This document shows positions 26,193-34,008 of a DNA stretch of 41,135 nucleotides, in pieces. Source of the DNA: an uncultured Eubacteriales bacterium (GTDB lineage Bacteria > Bacillota > Clostridia > Christensenellales > CAG-314); contig URET01000010.1 in the NCBI GenBank assembly GCA_900546875.1, positions 1 to 41,135 of the forward strand, written 5' to 3'. Position numbers and translations under genes: made by a program. Position 1 is the stretch's first letter. Each line of letters begins with the position of its first letter. The notes beneath the pieces were generated by a model, which worked only from the letters and a program-made list of their open reading frames with translations, ran no database searches and was not told the DNA's origin.

Positions 26193-26313
26193 CTTTATAC
26201 CTCCGTCCGCCGCCTTATACTCCGCCTCGCTTTATGCTCCGAACCGCTTTATGCTCTGCCTCGCTTTATGCTCTGCCTCGCTTTATACTTCGCCTCGCCT
26301 TATACTCCGCCCG
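26193..26313. repeat. 17-bp tandem repeat, seven units
   Basis: Units with consensus CTTTATGCTCYGCCTCG run from 26193. Units 4 and 5 (26247-26263, 26264-26280) are identical and the outer ones have diverged. The array lies 110 bases upstream of the SPOR-domain gene and forms a false N-terminal extension to its reading frame. Confidence 0.85.
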
Positions 26314-26422
26314 ACGGAAACGAACTATCCTGTTATTTGCCTTTGCATTTTGCACATACGGTTTTTTCCCCGAAAAAACCGGCGATATTCATATTACGCG
26401 ATTTCCCGTAATACTCTTAATT

Positions 26423-27196
26423 ATGAAAACATATGACCGTAACGGATATACCTACATAAACAAAAGAAACAAAACCTTTTCAGTTTCTTACCGATCGCCG
26501 TCAGGCCGGGCAAAAAAATATACGGCAGCGGCAGCAGGACTTATCTTAATCATTGTTGTCGCCGTCTTTATCTCGGGAGCGGCAGTAAAAGAACGTGAGA
26601 TCCTTTTCCCCGAAAAAAGCTTTTATGCAGTACAGATTGGCGCGTACACCACAGCCGAAACGGCACGTACCGTTTCCGACGTGATAATAAGAATGGGAGG
26701 AGCCGGGGTTGTCATCCCGGACGAAAATTACAGAGTCATCGCCGCTTTTTACGTAACGGAAGAAGAAGCTCTCTCCGTTACCGACAAACTGAAATCAAAC
26801 GGTATGAATGCTTCTGTTTACGAAACCCTGCTCTCTGAATGCCGTTCGAAAGCCGAATGCAGTCTGTCGGAAAAAAATCTTGTTGAAAACTCGATGAAAA
26901 CGCTCATAGGCTCCATTGAAGAAATGCTGGATCTCAGTATCCTTTTCGACAAGGGAGATTACAATAAATCCGAAGCCTCCCATATCCTGAACGAAACCGC
27001 CGAAGATATCGAAGAAAATATCGGCAAATTGTCCAAGTTTGATTTTCAGCCGGCAAATTCGGTGCGGTATTTGCTGTCGTCATGCGCGGAACTGCTTTCC
27101 GAAACCGCTTCGGACTTGACCGGCGGCAATATAAAATCGGCTTTGGCACAATGCATAGTCAACCTTTGGGAACTCTATAATACTTTCTCCGACTGA
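26423..27196 (+). CDS. SPOR-domain membrane protein
   Basis: This 257-residue protein begins MKTYDRNGYTYINKRNK, has one membrane segment at about residues 34-52 (GLILIIVVAVFISG) and then an extracellular SPOR-like domain (FYAVQIGAYTTAETARTVSDVI, about 72-140). SPOR domains bind denuded peptidoglycan at division or sporulation septa. The remaining ~110 residues are helical and unassigned. The frame is open upstream to 26234, but that part is the 17-bp repeat array and would encode an improbable protein, so the ATG at 26423 is preferred although no clear ribosome site precedes it. It stands alone between the lipoprotein and tRNA-Ala. Confidence 0.75.
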   Translation: MKTYDRNGYTYINKRNKTFSVSYRSPSGRAKKYTAAAAGLILIIVVAVFISGAAVKEREILFPEKSFYAVQIGAYTTAETARTVSDVIIRMGGAGVVIPDENYRVIAAFYVTEEEALSVTDKLKSNGMNASVYETLLSECRSKAECSLSEKNLVENSMKTLIGSIEEMLDLSILFDKGDYNKSEASHILNETAEDIEENIGKLSKFDFQPANSVRYLLSSCAELLSETASDLTGGNIKSALAQCIVNLWELYNTFSD

Positions 27197-27545
27197 CCCG
27201 GCTCATTTAAAAACCGTTTACGTCCGCACCCGCATCATACGATCATTTTTTGTCAGAAATATAAGCAGTATGATCCTTTACGCTTTTTTCCGAACGACCG
27301 ATAAACCGTCACATCTGCGCTCAATACTTTACGAACATAAACTAAGCAATAAATATCCGTATTACGGCATGTCGGCCAAGCGAAAGCCGACGAACTTTAT
27401 CCGGTATGCATGCATATTACAGAGAATATATTTCATTTTATCAGAGTCTCCCCGAAAAAACGTTTATTATTATGAAAAATATATACGGGCCCGACAACGC
27501 ACCCTATAAATAAAAAATACAAATCGTATTTGAGCCTTAAAACGC
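27197..27545. other. Intergenic gap with no gene recognised
   Basis: About 350 bases lie between the SPOR gene and the tRNA-Ala promoter. I see no ribosome site with a plausible frame, no clear terminator and no repeat. Confidence 0.5.
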
Positions 27546-27574
27546 TTGCTTTTTTGCAAATATTGCGTTACAAT
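27546..27574 (+). promoter_or_regulatory. Promoter of tRNA-Ala
   Basis: TTGCTT (27546-27551) and TACAAT (27569-27574) are 17 bases apart, about 65 bases before the tRNA. Confidence 0.55.
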
Positions 27575-27642
27575 AAAGTGCGGTCGGGGAAAACAGAATT
27601 TTTTATCGGCTGCAGACCTGACAATAGCAATAAAGAATATGC

Positions 27643-27718
27643 GGGGATATGGCTCAGTTGGTAGAGCGATGCGTTCGCAATGCATAGGCCAGGGGTTCGA
27701 ATCCCCTTATCTCCACCA
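27643..27718 (+). tRNA. tRNA-Ala (anticodon CGC)
   Basis: The acceptor GGGGATA pairs with TATCTCC, the anticodon stem ATGCG/TGCAT encloses TTCGCAA (anticodon CGC), the T stem AGGGG/CCCCT encloses TTCGAAT, and an encoded ACCA ends it. It reads GCG. Its 3' end appears to be the insertion point of the island that follows. Confidence 0.93.
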
Positions 27719-27722
27719 CACG

Positions 27723-27769
27723 AAACCTAAAACGAACCACTTTGAGTGCAAGTCGTTTTAGGTTTTTTA
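27723..27769 (+). terminator. Terminator directly after tRNA-Ala
   Basis: Thirteen-base arms AAACCTAAAACGA/TCGTTTTAGGTTT with a 17-base loop are followed by TTTAT and more T residues. It starts five bases after the tRNA CCA and belongs to the island side of the junction. Confidence 0.75.
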
Positions 27770-27805
27770 TTTTTCATTTGCTTTGTTCTATGGTATAATT
27801 CATAT

Positions 27806-28579
27806 ATGGAAAAACTAATAACGGATTTCAAAATCAATTCTTGCCCTTATTGCAACACTAAATTAATTTACTCTAATGCAAGTAAAAAGGTTGACGATAA
27901 AATCGTTAATACAAAAAGTGAAGAGCATATCATTCCTAAATCATTAGGAAATGATGAGCTTATTTTGCCAAAAGGAATAATATGTGACAAGTGCAATAAT
28001 TATTTTTCTACAAATATTGAAAAAGAGTTTTTAAGTTTGGAATCAATTAGACTTTTGCGGTCTTATCATTTACTACCAAGCAGAAAAAATAAAGTTCCAT
28101 CACAAGATGTATTATTCTGTGGAGATATTGCAACACTAGAATATGATATGCATACTAATTCAATGTTTTTAGGTGTTTCCCCTCAAACAGTAGCAAAGTT
28201 ATATTCTGGTGCAAGACCAACAACGCTCGTTTCAAGAGCAATCTTTGTCGATGAACTAAAAAATAATTATGTTGTAAGCAGGATGTTGATCAAAATATTC
28301 ACCGAGATGACACTTTACTACACTTTGCTTTCTATACAACAAGACAATACAGATAAAGAAATTGATTTTGTCATGGACAAAACTATAAAAGAGTTCTTTG
28401 ACTACACTAGATATGGCAAGCCAAATAAAATATATAATTACGAAGTAAATCTAACTAGACCAATATTACCATATTCTGGCGGTGATTTTGTATCAAGTAT
28501 AACATTTACATTCAAAGACGGACGATACCATACTATGATTTTTAATTTAAGTGAATTACAATTTGTATTGACTATTTAA
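27806..28579 (+). CDS. HNH-type endonuclease-like protein
   Basis: This 257-residue protein has the layout of an HNH_5-type nuclease: CPYC near residue 13, EHIIPKSLG near 40 and CDKCNNYFS near 60, in which paired cysteines hold zinc and the His supplies the active site. The remaining ~190 residues match nothing I know. The gene is visibly AT-rich. TATAAT at 27794-27799 puts the transcription start at or next to the ATG, so the message may be leaderless; an upstream in-frame start at 27746 lies in the terminator and is rejected. It could be a defence nuclease or a stand-alone island gene; I cannot tell which. Confidence 0.7.
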   Translation: MEKLITDFKINSCPYCNTKLIYSNASKKVDDKIVNTKSEEHIIPKSLGNDELILPKGIICDKCNNYFSTNIEKEFLSLESIRLLRSYHLLPSRKNKVPSQDVLFCGDIATLEYDMHTNSMFLGVSPQTVAKLYSGARPTTLVSRAIFVDELKNNYVVSRMLIKIFTEMTLYYTLLSIQQDNTDKEIDFVMDKTIKEFFDYTRYGKPNKIYNYEVNLTRPILPYSGGDFVSSITFTFKDGRYHTMIFNLSELQFVLTI

Positions 28580-28605
28580 GCAAACGGCGGTTTATGCCGC
28601 GAAAG

Positions 28606-28728
28606 CCGCTTGACATGAGGAAGGCGTGCGGTAGGCTGTTCGCCTATGGCAAACAAAAAGCCCCTTGGGGCGTTTGGTCTTGGCTCTTTGCCTTGATACC
28701 GTACGCCGCAGAGGCTCGTGTCAAGCGG
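28606..28728. repeat. Long nested inverted repeat between HNH and recombinase genes
   Basis: CCGCTTGACATGAG (28606-28619) and GGCGTGCGGTA (28623-28633) pair with TACCGTACGCC (28697-28707) and CTCGTGTCAAGCGG (28715-28728) with only G-U type mismatches. The 60-base loop contains further pairing, including GCCCCTTGGGGC. It lies between two convergent genes and could be a structured RNA, a two-way terminator or a DNA site of the element. Confidence 0.75.
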
Positions 28729-28760
28729 AGCGTGGAATAAATAGCCGTGACTTGCTGTCT

Positions 28761-30272
28761 TCACAGGTAAATTTCCACTTCGAATTCATACTTTGCAAGG
28801 TCGGCTCTGAACGGCACTCTGAATGAGAGTTTGACGGTTTTGGAGCATAAAGAAAAGTCCCGACGGCTTTCGTCATCGGGACTTATGTTTATCGGGGCGT
28901 TGAATTGTATTTCTATCTTGCCGTCATAGAGCGTAACCTGCTTTACGAGATAATTTATAAGCAGTTTCGGTTCCAACGCCAATGCTTGGCAGTAAAACTC
29001 TCGTATCTGTTTTTCGGTAAGCTGTACGGCAGTCTTGCTCTTTTCTATGAGTATCTGCCGTTCCAATTCGGCTTGCCTGTTTTCGAGTTCACGCAGGCGG
29101 TTCATTACCGTATTAGTAGTTCCGCCGTTTTCTATCGCGGTCATGATGTTCTTTATCGCGTTCTCGGTAGTTCGCCGCTCTTTCAAAAGCAAGTTGAGGA
29201 CGATGTTTGCCTGTGCTTGCCGTTCCTGTTCTTTCATAATGCCGTTCACGATAAAGTCAAGGGAATTGTCTTTTTGTATCTGTTCAATGACGCATTCCAG
29301 CACGATCTTTTCGAGTATGTCCTTCCGTATGGACTGTTTGCGGCAATCCGTCAATTTCTTCTTGCGCCCTTGGCATGTGTAGTAGTATTTTCTTTCGCCG
29401 TTATGCGCCGTGCCGTTATCTCCTATTACGGATCTACCGCAATAGCCGCACTTTATCTTGTCTTTCAGCAAGTAGGTGATGTGTTCGCTCCGTTTGCCGA
29501 ACTTGTTGGCGTTCACTTTCGCGCGGACTTTATCAAAGGTTTCTTTCGGTACGATCTGCGGATAGATGTTGTCGAACACTTCGCCGTTATGGCGGTATAT
29601 GCCCGAATATCTCTCGTTCCCGAGTATCCCGTAAACCGTGTTGGCGACGAAGGGTTTGCCCTTATGCAACAAACCTTTGCCGTTCAACTCCGCGATGATG
29701 TCTTTAACATACACGCCGATTGAATACCGCTCGTAAATGTAGCGCACGATGTCCGCTTCTTCGGGGACGATCACGGCTTTCTTGTTCACATTCTTGTAGC
29801 CGTACGGTATCTTGCCGCCCGTCAGGTTGCCTTTCCTGCGGCTTTCGTTGTTGCCGCGCCGTATCTTTTGAGAGAGTTCCGCGCTGTAATATTCCGCATA
29901 GCCTTCCAGCATACTTTCAAAGATGATGCCTTCGGGCGTGTCGGGCACGAACTCTGTCGCCGATACGACTTTAACGCCGTTGTCTTTCAAGGCTTTCTTG
30001 TGTATCGCCGTTTCGTACTTGTTTCGCGAGAATCTGTCGAATTTGTAAACGAGCACATAGCCGAAAGTCCTCTTTGCGCTGTCCCTGATCATGCGTTGAA
30101 AATCGGGACGGTTGTCGTTCGTCCCCGTCATCGCACGGTCTATGTAGGTGTCGAGGACGAGAATGTCGTTTTTCTGTGCGTATTCTTCACACACGCGCAG
30201 TTGTCCGTCAATGCTTTGTTCCGTCTGACTGTCCGAACTGTATCGGGCATAAATGACTGCTGTTTTTATCAT
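28761..30272 (-). CDS. Large serine recombinase of the tRNA-Ala island
   Basis: This 503-residue recombinase has a resolvase domain at about 1-145 (YARYSS with Ser12 as nucleophile, then LVYKFDRFSRN), a recombinase domain near 155-260 and a zinc ribbon (CGYCG near 305, paired Cys near 335). A coiled coil at about 370-420 precedes a beta-rich end. It is a different branch from the two TnpX-like enzymes at the window edges. Translation starts at 30272, set by AAGGAG; the longer frame to 30389 lacks support. It is the obvious candidate to move the island and lies 183 bases downstream of the Rep gene on the same strand. Confidence 0.92.
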   Translation of the reverse strand: MIKTAVIYARYSSDSQTEQSIDGQLRVCEEYAQKNDILVLDTYIDRAMTGTNDNRPDFQRMIRDSAKRTFGYVLVYKFDRFSRNKYETAIHKKALKDNGVKVVSATEFVPDTPEGIIFESMLEGYAEYYSAELSQKIRRGNNESRRKGNLTGGKIPYGYKNVNKKAVIVPEEADIVRYIYERYSIGVYVKDIIAELNGKGLLHKGKPFVANTVYGILGNERYSGIYRHNGEVFDNIYPQIVPKETFDKVRAKVNANKFGKRSEHITYLLKDKIKCGYCGRSVIGDNGTAHNGERKYYYTCQGRKKKLTDCRKQSIRKDILEKIVLECVIEQIQKDNSLDFIVNGIMKEQERQAQANIVLNLLLKERRTTENAIKNIMTAIENGGTTNTVMNRLRELENRQAELERQILIEKSKTAVQLTEKQIREFYCQALALEPKLLINYLVKQVTLYDGKIEIQFNAPINISPDDESRRDFSLCSKTVKLSFRVPFRADLAKYEFEVEIYL

Positions 30273-30454
30273 GTTTTTCTCCTTTGAAAATGTTTTTTGT
30301 CTTTCGACAAGGGGCGGACAAACGAAGCCGCGTTGTAAAGTCATCTGCTTGTGCCGCTCACTCCTTTTTTGCAAGGGTTGCGCCGGCAATGCACTTTACC
30401 CTTGCGAAAAAGGGCGGTTTCGTTTACGCTCCGCAAACCGAAAGACAAAATGAT

Positions 30455-31339
30455 TCAGTTGCACTTCGGCAGCCGTGAAATTGTTTCGGGACAGACTTTG
30501 CCGACAAGGCAGCCGTCTTCCCAACAGTTGAAATCGTCATACAGCAACATTTTCTTGCCGTCTATACCCGTGGGGCAAACGATGTCCTCGTCCGTGATGT
30601 CCGACTTGAAATAGGTCGGCAGATCTCCGCCGTATACAAGCCGCTCGTCGCTCTTTTCTATGTATTTGAGCAGATAGCGGACGGATTGCACGACATCGTT
30701 TTTGTCTATCTCCTTGAAATCGTTTCTGCCGAAGTACCGCAAAAAGTGCGTGTTTTGGTATGTCGTCTGCATTCGGTGTTGTTTGGTGCTGTAATCGCTG
30801 ACTTGTTTCAGTTCTCCCACCATAGCGTTTTCGGGGATATAGAATATCCCGTGGAAGTGCAACCGCTCGCTTGCGGAACGCTCCCACACACCGATATACT
30901 TCCAGCCTTTACGACTTACAAGGTGTTTCAAAGTGTTGCGTAGGCTTTGCCGAAAGGACTCTTCCGTGTGCTTGTCGTTGTCATAGGTAAAGGTCACGAA
31001 GTAGTCCCATTTGCTTTGCAGATACACTTTGCGCCAAAGCCTCGTATAACGCTTGCAGGCGTTGTTCCTCTTGCGTTCCGTCTGTCTGCGCGCATATTCT
31101 TCTGTCTCTTCGGCGGTGGCGAAATCGTCTTGCAGTTTCTCCGCGATATACTGTTTGCGTTCGCGTTTAGGCAATGCTTGACTTTCCGCGTATGCCGTTT
31201 CAAATTTGGCTTTTACGCTGTCTGTTTGCGTATCACTTTTCCTCGCCGCTTTTCCGCATTTACGGCTCGGAAAGTTTTCTTTCGGGACGGCGATATAATG
31301 ACTGCCGTCATAGTAAATTTTGCTTGCTTTGTATGGCAT
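30455..31339 (-). CDS. HUH-family replication initiation (Rep) protein
   Basis: This 294-residue protein shows the three rolling-circle replication motifs. Motif I is FVTFTYD (114-120), motif II is LHFHGIFYIP (160-169) with metal-binding His161 and His163, and motif III is VRYLLKYIEK, whose Tyr222 or Tyr226 would nick DNA. A basic, Glu-rich N-terminal part precedes them. It should nick one strand at an origin to start rolling-circle replication or transfer of the element. The gap upstream (31.9-32.2 kb) holds origin-like dyads. No relaxase accessory or coupling protein is seen. Confidence 0.75.
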   Translation of the reverse strand: MPYKASKIYYDGSHYIAVPKENFPSRKCGKAARKSDTQTDSVKAKFETAYAESQALPKRERKQYIAEKLQDDFATAEETEEYARRQTERKRNNACKRYTRLWRKVYLQSKWDYFVTFTYDNDKHTEESFRQSLRNTLKHLVSRKGWKYIGVWERSASERLHFHGIFYIPENAMVGELKQVSDYSTKQHRMQTTYQNTHFLRYFGRNDFKEIDKNDVVQSVRYLLKYIEKSDERLVYGGDLPTYFKSDITDEDIVCPTGIDGKKMLLYDDFNCWEDGCLVGKVCPETISRLPKCN

Positions 31340-31574
31340 GGTTGGTTCTCCTTTTGTTTTGGTTTTTGAGATAGAAAAAGGGCAAAATATAAAACAGATC
31401 GTTATCGTTTCATACTTTGCCCTTTGCTTTACGGCGCGTCCCCGTCACTTCTCGGAGATCTTAAACGCCTGCCTTCGGCTTATTCGATTTTCGTTTGTCC
31501 GTAATTTTTGTTCGTTTATCTATTTGACGGAGCGGCGCAGTGCGTTGCGCTCCGATACGATGTCATTTAATCCG

Positions 31575-31724
31575 TTACATTTCGGTTTCGTTCCTGTTCC
31601 GTTCTTTTGCCAATTCCAAAACCCTTGCCGCTATCGTTTCAAAAAATATCCGCTGTTCGTTTTCCGATAACGCCGCTACATCCGGCGCGCCGACAGTAAC
31701 GACCTCGAGTTCTGTTTTCAGCAC
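31575..31724 (-). CDS. Small helical protein of the Rep module, unknown function
   Basis: This 49-residue protein starts at GTG (31724), decided by GAGGAGGTG six bases upstream, a near-perfect ribosome site. Translation begins MLKTELEVVTVGAPDVAALS and ends in a Glu/Arg-rich helix (FETIAARVLELAKERNRNE). The frame stays open to 31799, but the ribosome site favours the short form. It lies upstream of Rep on the same strand and may be a copy-control or accessory protein; that is only position-based. Confidence 0.6.
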   Translation of the reverse strand: MLKTELEVVTVGAPDVAALSENEQRIFFETIAARVLELAKERNRNETEM

Positions 31725-31908
31725 GTTTATCACCTCCTCGTACTTGATTTTTTGAGAGGCAGAAAAATACCCCTCACTATTTAGGCTCGAAAACGGCAAA
31801 AAGCAAGGGGCTAAGTGGAAAATTTTGCAGAAGTTCTGCTTAGAGGCTTACTTTTCCGTTTCGACACTTGAAATTATACACCGTTTTTCGCTTTGAGCGT
31901 GAGTAGGT

Positions 31909-32179
31909 GAAAGTATACTTTCCGTAGTAAAACCGACACTTCCCGATACTGAAAGTATACAAAAAGCGAAAAACCGTCGATATACGGATACCGACGGTAT
32001 ACATTAGCGTTACAACTCAAATACAGTCGCACGGGAGATAAGGGCGGATCGCCAAGCGGTTCAGCGGCGAACGCCCGTTCCCGTGCGCTTTGAGTTTCGC
32101 CTTATTCCGTCTGCCCATATGGCGGGTGCTTGAACGGCGAGGCGCAGCCGAGCCGCTCGTTTATTCAAGCACCCGCCAT
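31909..32179. other. Origin-like region: three dyads and GTATAC repeats beside Rep
   Basis: The 550-base gap between the small ORF and the NERD gene is dense in symmetry. GAAAGTATACTTTC is a perfect palindrome at 31909-31922, with partial copies at 31951-31960 and near 32000. An 81-base hairpin has arms ACTCAAA/TTTGAGT, CGCACGGGA/TCCCGTGCG and GGGCG/CGCCC (32015-32095). A third dyad has 16-base arms around GGCGGGTGCTTGAA (32119-32134/32164-32179). Placed upstream of an HUH Rep gene, this is where a double-strand origin and single-strand origin would be expected. No nick site can be assigned. Confidence 0.55.
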
Positions 32180-32218
32180 GGTGCCATAAAATATCTAATC
32201 GACTAAAATCTACACAAT

Positions 32219-32247
32219 TTGACTTTTGATTTATTAAGTGCTATAAT
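32219..32247 (+). promoter_or_regulatory. Promoter of the NERD-domain gene
   Basis: TTGACT (32219-32224) and TATAAT (32242-32247) are exactly 17 bases apart, 29 bases before the chosen ATG. Confidence 0.8.
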
Positions 32248-32275
32248 ATTTGCAACTGATTTAGGAGTCTTTTCA

Positions 32276-33022
32276 ATGATTTTTGCGGTTATTGCAATTG
32301 TAATTACGATTATAGTTATAGCCATTATTATTGGCAAAAAAACATATTCTCCCGAGTCAAAGGGGGAACGTGGTGAAAATCGTGTTGCCAAAATATTAGG
32401 TGATACTATTAGTGGCGAACAATATGTAATAAACGATTTATTGTTTCAAAATGAAAATGGTCAATCGTGTCAAATAGACCATATTTTTATCAATAAATTC
32501 GGGATATGGGTAATTGAAACAAAAAATTATACTGGCAATATTTATGGGCAAGAAGATCAACGTGAATGGACGCAAGTTTTAGCGTATGGAAATGAAAAAA
32601 ACAAATTCTATAATCCCATCAAACAAAATGCTACTCATATATATCATTTATCAAATTACTTAAAAGTTAAAAATGTGTTTATAAATGTGGTTGTTTTTTT
32701 ATCGCACGCTGACATAACAAATATAGTGTCTAACAATGTCTATTCAATATATGAATTACCTACAATTAAAAATCAAACAACCAATATAACTTTATCTATT
32801 GATAAAATGGAATATTATTATAATAAACTTTTAGAGTTAAAAAACAATGCGACCATAACAAAAAATGAGCATATAGAAAATATTTATAAAATACAACAAC
32901 AAATACAACAAGGAATTTGCCCAAGATGTGGTGGAAAACTTGTGTTGCGCAATGGGAAATATGGGCAGTTTTATGGTTGTTCTAATTTTCCAAACTGCAA
33001 ATTCAAAAAGCGCATTGAATAA
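32276..33022 (+). CDS. Membrane-anchored NERD-domain protein with topoisomerase-type zinc finger
   Basis: This 248-residue protein has an N-terminal membrane segment (MIFAVIAIVITIIVIAII), a NERD domain at about 30-150 (GERGENRVAKIL; DHIFINKFGIWVIETKNYTG with the Asp and Glu-x-Lys of the nuclease-like core), a Lys/Asn-rich middle and a C-terminal zinc finger CPRCGGKLVLR…CSNFPNC like those of topoisomerase I. NERD proteins are thought to be nucleases or DNA-processing factors. The frame opens upstream at 32219, but a promoter occupies that stretch and AGGAG fits the ATG at 32276. It is strongly AT-rich, in contrast to the chromosome. The stop codon overlaps the 31-nt site. Confidence 0.87.
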   Translation: MIFAVIAIVITIIVIAIIIGKKTYSPESKGERGENRVAKILGDTISGEQYVINDLLFQNENGQSCQIDHIFINKFGIWVIETKNYTGNIYGQEDQREWTQVLAYGNEKNKFYNPIKQNATHIYHLSNYLKVKNVFINVVVFLSHADITNIVSNNVYSIYELPTIKNQTTNITLSIDKMEYYYNKLLELKNNATITKNEHIENIYKIQQQIQQGICPRCGGKLVLRNGKYGQFYGCSNFPNCKFKKRIE

Positions 33023-33052
33023 AATTCGTTTTACGTTACTATCGTTCCACCA
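33022..33052. repeat. Internal att-like 31-nt site (copy 1)
   Basis: The site starts AAATTCGTTTTACGTTA and ends TCCACCA. It agrees with the copy at 35363-35393 in the first 17 and last 7 bases, with a variable 7-base middle. It begins on the last base of the NERD stop codon and ends like the tRNA-Ala 3' terminus. Confidence 0.7.
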
Positions 33053-33064
33053 TAAGAAAAGCAA

Positions 33065-33096
33065 AGGTTTGATACAAAAGTATTGAACCTTTTTTC
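33065..33096 (+). terminator. Terminator after the NERD gene
   Basis: AGGTTTGATAC and GTATTGAACCT (two G-U pairs) enclose AAAA and are followed by T residues. Confidence 0.7.
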
Positions 33097-33199
33097 TTTG
33101 CATAAAAGGAGTTCTTTCCTTTCCGTAAGAAAATATCAGAGCCTTGTAGGAGTGTTTAACCGCACTTTCGCAGGGCTATTTTCCTTATATATAATAACT

Positions 33200-33259
33200 A
33201 CGGAACGAAAGGTCTATCAACGGAACGATAGATATTGCTACGGGACGATAGGTTTTTTG
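33200..33259. repeat. Three 20-bp iteron-like direct repeats
   Basis: ACGGAACGAAAGGT, ACGGAACGATAGAT and ACGGGACGATAGGT start at 33200, 33220 and 33240, an exact 20-base period (two helical turns). They stand in a gene-free gap (33097-33433) that otherwise is AT-rich and shows no gene. Confidence 0.7.
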
Positions 33260-33433
33260 ATGAATTTTATAAAAAAATAAATAAAATTTTAGAATTTTCA
33301 TTGTTAAGTGACAAAGTTTATGCAACAAAATAACAAGTTTCGTATCTACGGGACTTGTTTTTATAAATAATTGTTGCAATCATTCTGTCAAATAACACTT
33401 GATATTATTATACTGTCCAGAGAAGCAAACTGA

Positions 33434-33462
33434 TTGACGTTAGACTAAAAATAGGGTAAAAT
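33434..33462 (+). promoter_or_regulatory. Promoter of the methyltransferase-remnant operon
   Basis: TTGACG (33434-33439) and TAAAAT (33457-33462) are 17 bases apart, before AGAAGGAG and the ATG at 33491. Confidence 0.65.
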
Positions 33463-33490
33463 TAGTCCATCACTAGAAGGAGAATGGGAT

Positions 33491-33814
33491 ATGGATGAGA
33501 GAATATACTTAGACACCTTTCTTTTGCAGCAGGACATGCGAGTTCGCTTGCCGAAGTCGGTAATCTCCAATTTAGGGGTCGAAAAAGGAAAAACAAAGTT
33601 TGATATTTATTTGGACTCAAAAGAGCATTGCTTAATATTTAAAATCCACGATGAGGAGAAGTCTGAAATAAGTAAAAAACTTATAGCCGTTTCCCTGTTT
33701 ACCAGAGCCGGTGGCATGGATGTAGGCTTTGAACGACCCGGGATTAAGGTTGTATTTGCAAATGAGGTTATGAAAGAAGCAGCTCAGACTTATATAACGA
33801 AAAGAAAGCTATAA
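33491..33814 (+). pseudogene. C5-cytosine DNA methyltransferase, N-terminal fragment
   Basis: The 107-residue frame has an AbrB-like N-terminal part (VRLPKSVISNLGVEKGK, about 15-55) and then the first conserved block of Dcm-type methyltransferases, SLFTRAGGMDVGFERPGIKVVFANE. Motif I is usually FSGxGG; here FTRAGG carries a substitution. The frame ends soon after AAQTY at a TAA. The catalytic Pro-Cys motif and target domain are missing, so it cannot methylate DNA. Promoter and ribosome site are intact. The following sequence, in another frame, is the tail of some other gene, so a deletion probably joined two genes here. Confidence 0.75.
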
Positions 33815-34008
33815 AACTGCTTGAAACTTTTGAATATAAACCTGAAAAATATGCCAAAAGGGTTAATCATATTTTTGAAGTACTCGGTCTTTCACTTTTT
33901 GAATGCTACGATATGACCGAGAAGCTTTATAAAGAAGTGAAAAAAATTGCAACGGAGATAAATAACTTTTTAAACGAGGGGAATTCAGATGAAAGAAAAC
34001 AAATATGA
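33763..34008 (+). pseudogene. C-terminal remnant of an unidentified gene
   Basis: In the +1 frame relative to the methyltransferase fragment, about 80 codons run without a stop and without a start, ending at TGA 34006-34008, where the next gene overlaps. The product would include KLLETFEYKPEKY, HIFEVLGLSLFECYDMTEKLY and a Lys/Glu-rich helix. The composition looks like real protein. I do not recognise the family with confidence; the arrangement suggests the far end of a deletion that removed its start. Confidence 0.5.

Noticed and set aside
26234..26422. N-terminal extension of the SPOR protein
   Set aside because: It is encoded largely by the 17-bp repeat array and has no start signal.
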